DNA from: Uropetala carovei
Lineage: Eukaryota; Arthropoda; Insecta; Odonata; Petaluridae
Reading direction: 5' to 3'
Assembly (NCBI GenBank): GCA_036926305.1
Contig: JAXCHB010000006.1
Location: forward strand, 3,348,001-3,412,000
DNA: 64,000 bases
Made by a program: the position numbers and the translations under genes
The notes under the pieces: model-generated
The model's database searches: none
What the model was told of the DNA's origin: nothing
Seen by the model: the letters and a program-made list of their open reading frames with translations, nothing else
Shown: one piece after another, positions 60,051 through 64,000 of the stretch
Layout of the letters: each line of letters begins with the position of its first letter
How positions within the stretch are numbered: position 1 is the first letter of the stretch

Positions 60051-60434
60051 GTGTTCCAAGGTACAGAAGTGGAGGAAGTAATCGACAGTAATGTATTGGG
60101 GCCTGTCAGTTTCGGAGACATTGTTTCCTTTGATAATTACTTGGTTTCGTCGGTTGTGTATGACCCCACGATCGACGAATCGAAAACAGTTGCGGGTGAT
60201 AGCGACGAAGAAGACGATGTGGATAACGTCGATGCTAGGTTGGATGTGCCATTGCCATCTAAAGAGGATGTTTTAAAAGCTTAAGATACCCTTCAAATGT
60301 ACGTGTCCGGGATGCCAGACGTGCCGATGAATATCTGTGAAAAAGTTGATGCCATTACGCAACACATTGCGCTAGGGAGTGTCCTGAAATTGAAACGGGA
60401 AAATAACCAACTTTTTCAAATAAATTTAAATTAA
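60051..60434 (+). pseudogene. Tigger/CENP-B-type transposase C-terminal fragment
   Basis: An open frame GTEVEEVIDSNVLGPVS, FGDIVSFDNYLVSSV, then the acidic DSDEEDDVDNVDARLDV, PLPSKEDVLKA, an in-frame TAA at 60282, and DTLQMYVSGMPDVP, KVDAITQHIALGSVL to a TAA at 60432-60434. An acidic stretch followed by P-S-x-E-A-L and a weakly helical tail is how pogo/Tigger transposases end, after the DDE domain. The catalytic domain is absent. Assignment rests on pattern and length rather than on catalytic residues. Confidence 0.5.
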
Positions 60435-60684
60435 TATTTTATTACACACTTTTGTTTATTTACTTTTAAGTTGAAATAAGTGAAACACATTATTAACATT
60501 TTAGTGGTTTAATTATATGTTCATATATGTTTCAGTGTTTAAATGAGTAATCCTAAATTTGACTTTTGTTCATCGACATCATATTTTGAGGTATGCATCT
60601 GTAGTACATCCTTTTTTTCTGTATTTTAATATAGTGTCACATTCTTTTGTTTTTCTGTAATTTATATTTGCATTTTTTAAATTT
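60435..60684. other. AT-rich DNA between R1 copies
   Basis: Nothing recognised. Confidence 0.4.
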
Positions 60685-61235
60685 CGTAAGTGGATGGTTC
60701 TACGAAAATTTGTTTCAAACAAAACTTGGAAGAAATATTATTCTCTACAACTTTGTTCCTCACGAAGATTACCAATAACGATGGTTTTAAGAAGATATTT
60801 GACGGAAACCGAAAAACCGGTTATTTATAAATAATTCCTAAATAATAACTGCTATAGAAAATTATTTCAAATGAAAGTTGTAGGAAATTACATTCTTTAA
60901 ATTTTTGTATAGAATTGTATATAAAATAATGAAGTTTTAACGGAGAAATATCGCAAAAACCGAATCGGGTTTCGAATAAACCTCGACTTCCGGTTACCCG
61001 TTATTGTCCAAAAATTAATCTTTTCTTTGTGCTCATACTAAAGTGTTATATATGAAGTTTAGTAATGATATGACAAGTACTTTTGGAGCGTCCACAATCA
61101 CACACACAAACACCAAAAATAGTCTAAACGTGTTCTAGGGACCTTAAAACGTGTATTTCCGTTGAAATTTCGAAGTCGATTTTTTTCGTGATCACAATAC
61201 TTTCCCATTACTTCGTATGGAGAAAGTAAAAAGGC
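60685..61235 (+). repeat. R1 repeat, fifth copy (3' part)
   Basis: From tggttctacgaaaattt through cgaatcgggtttcgaataaa to the terminal hairpin (61198-61228) plus aaaag, closely matching 36070-36636. Confidence 0.75.
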
Positions 61236-61891
61236 TTTCTCGCTTCGTTTCAGCTTTGCCCATGTTATTCAAATGGAGAAAAGATACGCTCCTGGAGTCA
61301 AAACCGGACTACTATGTTCACGACGAGCAGTTTGGAATTGAAAAGTTGAATAGTGAAGTGATTCCTGAAATTTTTATCGAAAAAGGTTGAAAATATTTTT
61401 AGTTATAAGCGGTTTTACTTTTCTCCCATCTAACACCATATAGCAACCAAGCGTTACACCGCCCGCACACACACACACTTACCAAGAGAATTATGTGTGT
61501 TTTAATAGGACATAATTTCCAATTGAAAGTGAAAGTATGTTTTATATGATTAAAATAATAATTAATTACTAATTAAAAATCATAACATCATCATACGTAT
61601 TATTATCATTTTCATTTTTATTATACTACGTTTAACTATGCACATAAGGACAGGTGGTGACAATATAATATTCAACATTGTGCATGAAATAGATTGACTG
61701 CACCCAAACTTGCCTACATATATATGTTGCGGTTAATGTTGTTAAACAGGGCATAACGTGAACGACCGGACTATAACGCCAATGGCCTAAAGCACGGGTC
61801 CCAAAACTTTACGTTGGCAAGGACGCCTTCGGTTTAACAGCGAAGGCGGCGGGCGCCGGTTACCTCTTCCCCCCACTCAACACATAAGCTG
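61236..61891. other. Intergenic DNA, AT-rich
   Basis: Contains a short (AC)n run near 61465-61480. No gene supported. Confidence 0.45.
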
Positions 61892-62181
61892 AACGCACAC
61901 TTATCAGACAAAAACGTCTTTTGACAAAACGTTTTTGTATAAACTCGTCGAAAACTGTTTTCGCAATGCTATCAATAGGACCCAACGCACACTAATCGAA
62001 CAGGACACAAAAACACGAAAAAACAACTTAAAACACCTCTAAACATCTCGAGACAAAATGTTTTCTCGAAAGACATTTGTCTTATAAGTGTGAGTTGGAG
62101 ACCGACAAAAGTGTTTTTGCTTGAGACATCTGTAAACAAAACGTTTTGTCGAAAGACGTTTTTGTCTGATAAGTATGCGTT
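61892..62181. repeat. Nested inverted repeats
   Basis: Outer ends aacgcacacttatcagac (61892) and, reversed, aacgcatacttatcagac (ending 62181); inner ends aacgcacactaatcgaac (61984) and, reversed, aactcacacttataagac (ending 62096). All four carry caaaa(a/c)gt(c/t)tt-type sequence inside. This looks like one MITE inserted in a relative of itself. Just upstream of a MADF coding exon. Confidence 0.65.
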
Positions 62182-62339
62182 GATCTTTGACACAACAATA
62201 CATCTTTATTAACGATGTATCGTGTCGAAAGCAGAAACACTGCACTTTGTTTTGAGGCGAAACATTCTGCATGAGTTCAGTCTTTATTGAGAAGTAATAG
62301 GAGTAGGGTGGAGGGAAAGTTGTGCGCGCTTCTGTTAAC

Positions 62340-62478
62340 ATGGATGTGGATGCTGAAAAATTAGTTGTTTTAATACATGAAAGGCCTCCTATTTTTAATT
62401 ATACAGTGAAAGAACACCACCAAAAAGATTTGCTGGAAAAATTGTGGGAGGAAATTTCCACAGAACTGGGAGCAAGAG
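62340..62478 (+). CDS. First coding exon with MADF-type domain start
   Basis: ATG at 62340 opens MDVDAEKLVVLIHERPPIF, NYTVKEHHQKDLLEKLW, EEISTELGAR, and ends at a strong donor GAG|GTGAGTAA. The pattern (hydrophobic LI, P-x-L/I-aromatic, then a W-x-x-I about 22 residues later) is the first half of a MADF domain, a Myb-like DNA-binding module of about 80-90 residues. MADF proteins are encoded by PIF/Harbinger elements alongside the nuclease and also by host genes. No second exon was found before the right edge, so this is incomplete or its partner exons lie outside or are lost. The intact frame and donor suggest it is younger than most elements here. Confidence 0.5.
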
Positions 62479-63112
62479 GTGAGTAAAATACTTACTTAAT
62501 GAAATACTTTATATTTACGTAAATAATTTATTTGGCTTCGTCAACCATCCACCCTCTCTTCCCCACCTTCACCTATACCACCCCCACCTCTCCCCTCTTC
62601 ACATACCTTATATAATCTTTCTATTAATTACTGCCTAATTGCTATGTATGTTACTTTGTATACACTGTTCAATTAAATAATTTGCTCAGCCAACTATTCA
62701 TCCCTCCAACCTTCACCTTTACCACCCCCACCTTTTCACATACCTTATATAATCTTTCTATTAATTACTGCCTAATTGCTATGTATGTTACTTTGTATAC
62801 ACTGTTCAATTAAATAATTTGCTCAGCCAACTATTCATCCCTCCAACCTCTATCACCACCGCCTCCACTTTTTCCGATATTAACTACATTCTAACCTTCG
62901 TATTAAGGGATATAAAATATATAACATAAAACAACAAAAAACTATTCGGGCTATATTTTTTCGGATTCACAAAGTTTGTTTTATTTTGTTTAGTTTTAAT
63001 TATTTCGCATCACTAATAGTTATTGAAATGAAATTTGAAACTCTTTATATAAATTTATGGATGACATAATTTAATTTAGACAATTCATTCGGAAAAAATA
63101 TAGCAAAAACTA
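62479..63112. other. Non-coding DNA with a tandem duplication
   Basis: A block of about 140 bp (cacataccttatataatctt ... cagccaactattcatccctc) occurs twice, at about 62567-62710 and 62711-62847, with a partial third start. The unit carries ccaccccaccac-type pyrimidine sequence. Confidence 0.7.
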
Positions 63113-63283
63113 CTACTCTCTTTCTTTAAAAATTTCTAATGATAAAGCGATCTCTCTCCATATATTTTCCTTTACCGCATTATCTTTGTAATTCTTATGG
63201 CTGAGCTTGTACAGAACAGGATTATTTTTCATTAATTCTACTAATTTCTCATCCATAACATCGCTAAACGATTTTGACTCCAT
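63113..63283 (-). CDS. Short MADF-type frame on the minus strand
   Basis: ATG at 63283 to TAG at 63113, 56 residues: MESKSFSDVMDEKLVELMKN, NPVLYKLSHKNYKDNAVK, ENIWREIALSLEIFKERE. The spacing of LVELMKNNPVLY and IWREIA fits the first two helices of a MADF domain; the third helix is missing. It lies downstream of the Harbinger nuclease on the same strand, where a PIF/Harbinger element could carry its Myb/MADF-type accessory protein. It is truncated relative to a full MADF protein (usually 200 or more residues), so it may be the first exon or a relic. Confidence 0.5.
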   Translation of the reverse strand: MESKSFSDVMDEKLVELMKNNPVLYKLSHKNYKDNAVKENIWREIALSLEIFKERE

Positions 63284-63439
63284 CCTATAAAATAATAGCG
63301 TTATCCTTGCGTGGCACGCAGAAGTTGACGGATGCGTGGTTCTTGGAAACCACGGCTTAACTCGGTCTTTTAAAGGTTAATACTAATCAAACAAATAACT
63401 ACAGAAAAAAAAAACATTTTTATTGAGGAACACATTATT

Positions 63440-64000
63440 TCAGTTGTTACTTTCAGTTGTGTATGCACACCTATTTTGCCAAGGGACAGCTCCTTCCTCT
63501 GAATTGAAAAATTCTAAAAACTGCATTCTAACATTCATTCCAGCATTTGATCTTCTTGGGTTAGAATGTTGCAATTCATTATAACTTTCTTCACATTGTA
63601 ACAGTTCTTCATGAATGTCCAATATCGTTCCCTCTCTTTCTCTAATTATGTTGTGCAAAACACAACAAGCCAATGCAACTATCGTAGCCTTTTCTGGACC
63701 TACTAGCAAAACATTTTCAAGAACTCGAAACTTTTTAGTTAGCATACCGAAAGCACACTCTACTATTCGTCTTGCTCTTGAAAGACGGTAATTAAAAATT
63801 CTTTTTTGATCAGTTAGATTTCTTTTAGGAAATGGACGCATTAAATTCCCTGACAGCGGGTAAGCCTCGTCGGCAACAAAGACAAACGGAAATTCCTTAT
63901 CATTTTCGACAGATAGTTGTCGGGGGGGTGGAATTCCCAATGTCTGTCCAAAGAATAACTTTCCGAAATTTGAGTAGCGAAATATGCCGCTGTCACTATT
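63440..64000 (-). CDS. PIF/Harbinger nuclease, C-terminal part (runs off edge)
   Basis: Open minus-strand frame continuing beyond the right edge. Reading from the edge: SDSGIFRYSNFGK, LGIPPPRQLSVENDKEF, then FVFVADEAYPLSGNLMRPFP with a catalytic Asp, FNYRLSRARRIVECAFGML with the catalytic Glu, and LACCVLHNIIREREG. These match the DDE_Tnp_4 (HARBI1-like) domain in order and spacing; the C-terminal tail (CEESYNELQHSN) is typical of the family. No stop or frameshift within 187 codons, so this copy may be intact or nearly so. The protein would cut and insert at TTA/TAA-like 3-bp sites. Domesticated HARBI1 genes have the same domain, and the upstream part needed to tell them apart is outside the window. 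Confidence 0.85.
   Translation of the reverse strand, partial: NSDSGIFRYSNFGKLFFGQTLGIPPPRQLSVENDKEFPFVFVADEAYPLSGNLMRPFPKRNLTDQKRIFNYRLSRARRIVECAFGMLTKKFRVLENVLLVGPEKATIVALACCVLHNIIREREGTILDIHEELLQCEESYNELQHSNPRRSNAGMNVRMQFLEFFNSEEGAVPWQNRCAYTTESNN

Overview
This is a eukaryotic, animal-type window, most likely from an arthropod and probably an insect. It is AT-rich, holds few genes, and is packed with decayed transposons of families common in insects: mariner, Tigger/pogo, piggyBac, hAT, PIF/Harbinger, a CR1/Jockey-like LINE, a Penelope-like element and a tRNA-derived SINE. Coding signals have GT-AG introns. I see no bacterial operon, rRNA, CRISPR array or plasmid feature. I cannot name the species from sequence alone.

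Layout. 1-12.3 kb: AT-rich DNA with a mariner pseudogene, a hAT MITE with intact target-site duplication, head-to-head SINEs, Tigger-type fragments and two Tigger/pogo-like non-autonomous elements. 12.3-21.8 kb: what looks like the 3' end of a real plus-strand gene of unknown product. A coding exon at 12.3-12.7 kb, a second at 12.82-12.96 kb and a phase-compatible last exon at 18.56-18.78 kb are followed by about 3 kb of probable 3' UTR. The 5.6 kb last intron holds a full-length but broken piggyBac and a pogo-like MITE with a hAT element nested inside it. 21.8-36.6 kb: several small MITEs, a LINE fragment abutting a 3.7 kb hAT element with 8-bp TSDs, a minisatellite, a Penelope-like element whose RT and GIY-YIG parts lie on opposite strands and which carries a hammerhead-ribozyme-like motif, and two inverted LINE copies. 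36.6-46.7 kb: mostly featureless or repeat DNA with another LINE copy.

46.756-58.9 kb is the most notable region: two nearly identical 5,232-bp tandem units plus a third, truncated unit. Each complete unit carries one two-exon gene with a TATA box, a small array of GATA-type motifs, a signal-peptide exon and a main exon. It encodes a 269-residue, secreted, cysteine-free, Gly/Ser/Ala-rich protein built on eight 17-residue modules. The two proteins are predicted to be identical. I do not recognise the family; silk-, cement- or cuticle-like structural roles are possibilities only.

58.9-64 kb returns to repeats: another SINE, a Tigger C-terminal pseudogene, copies of a hairpin-ended dispersed repeat, a nested inverted repeat, two MADF-type coding pieces on opposite strands, and the C-terminal part of a Harbinger nuclease running off the right edge. 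Apart from the tandem gene pair and the 12-19 kb gene, nearly all coding-like sequence here is transposon-derived.
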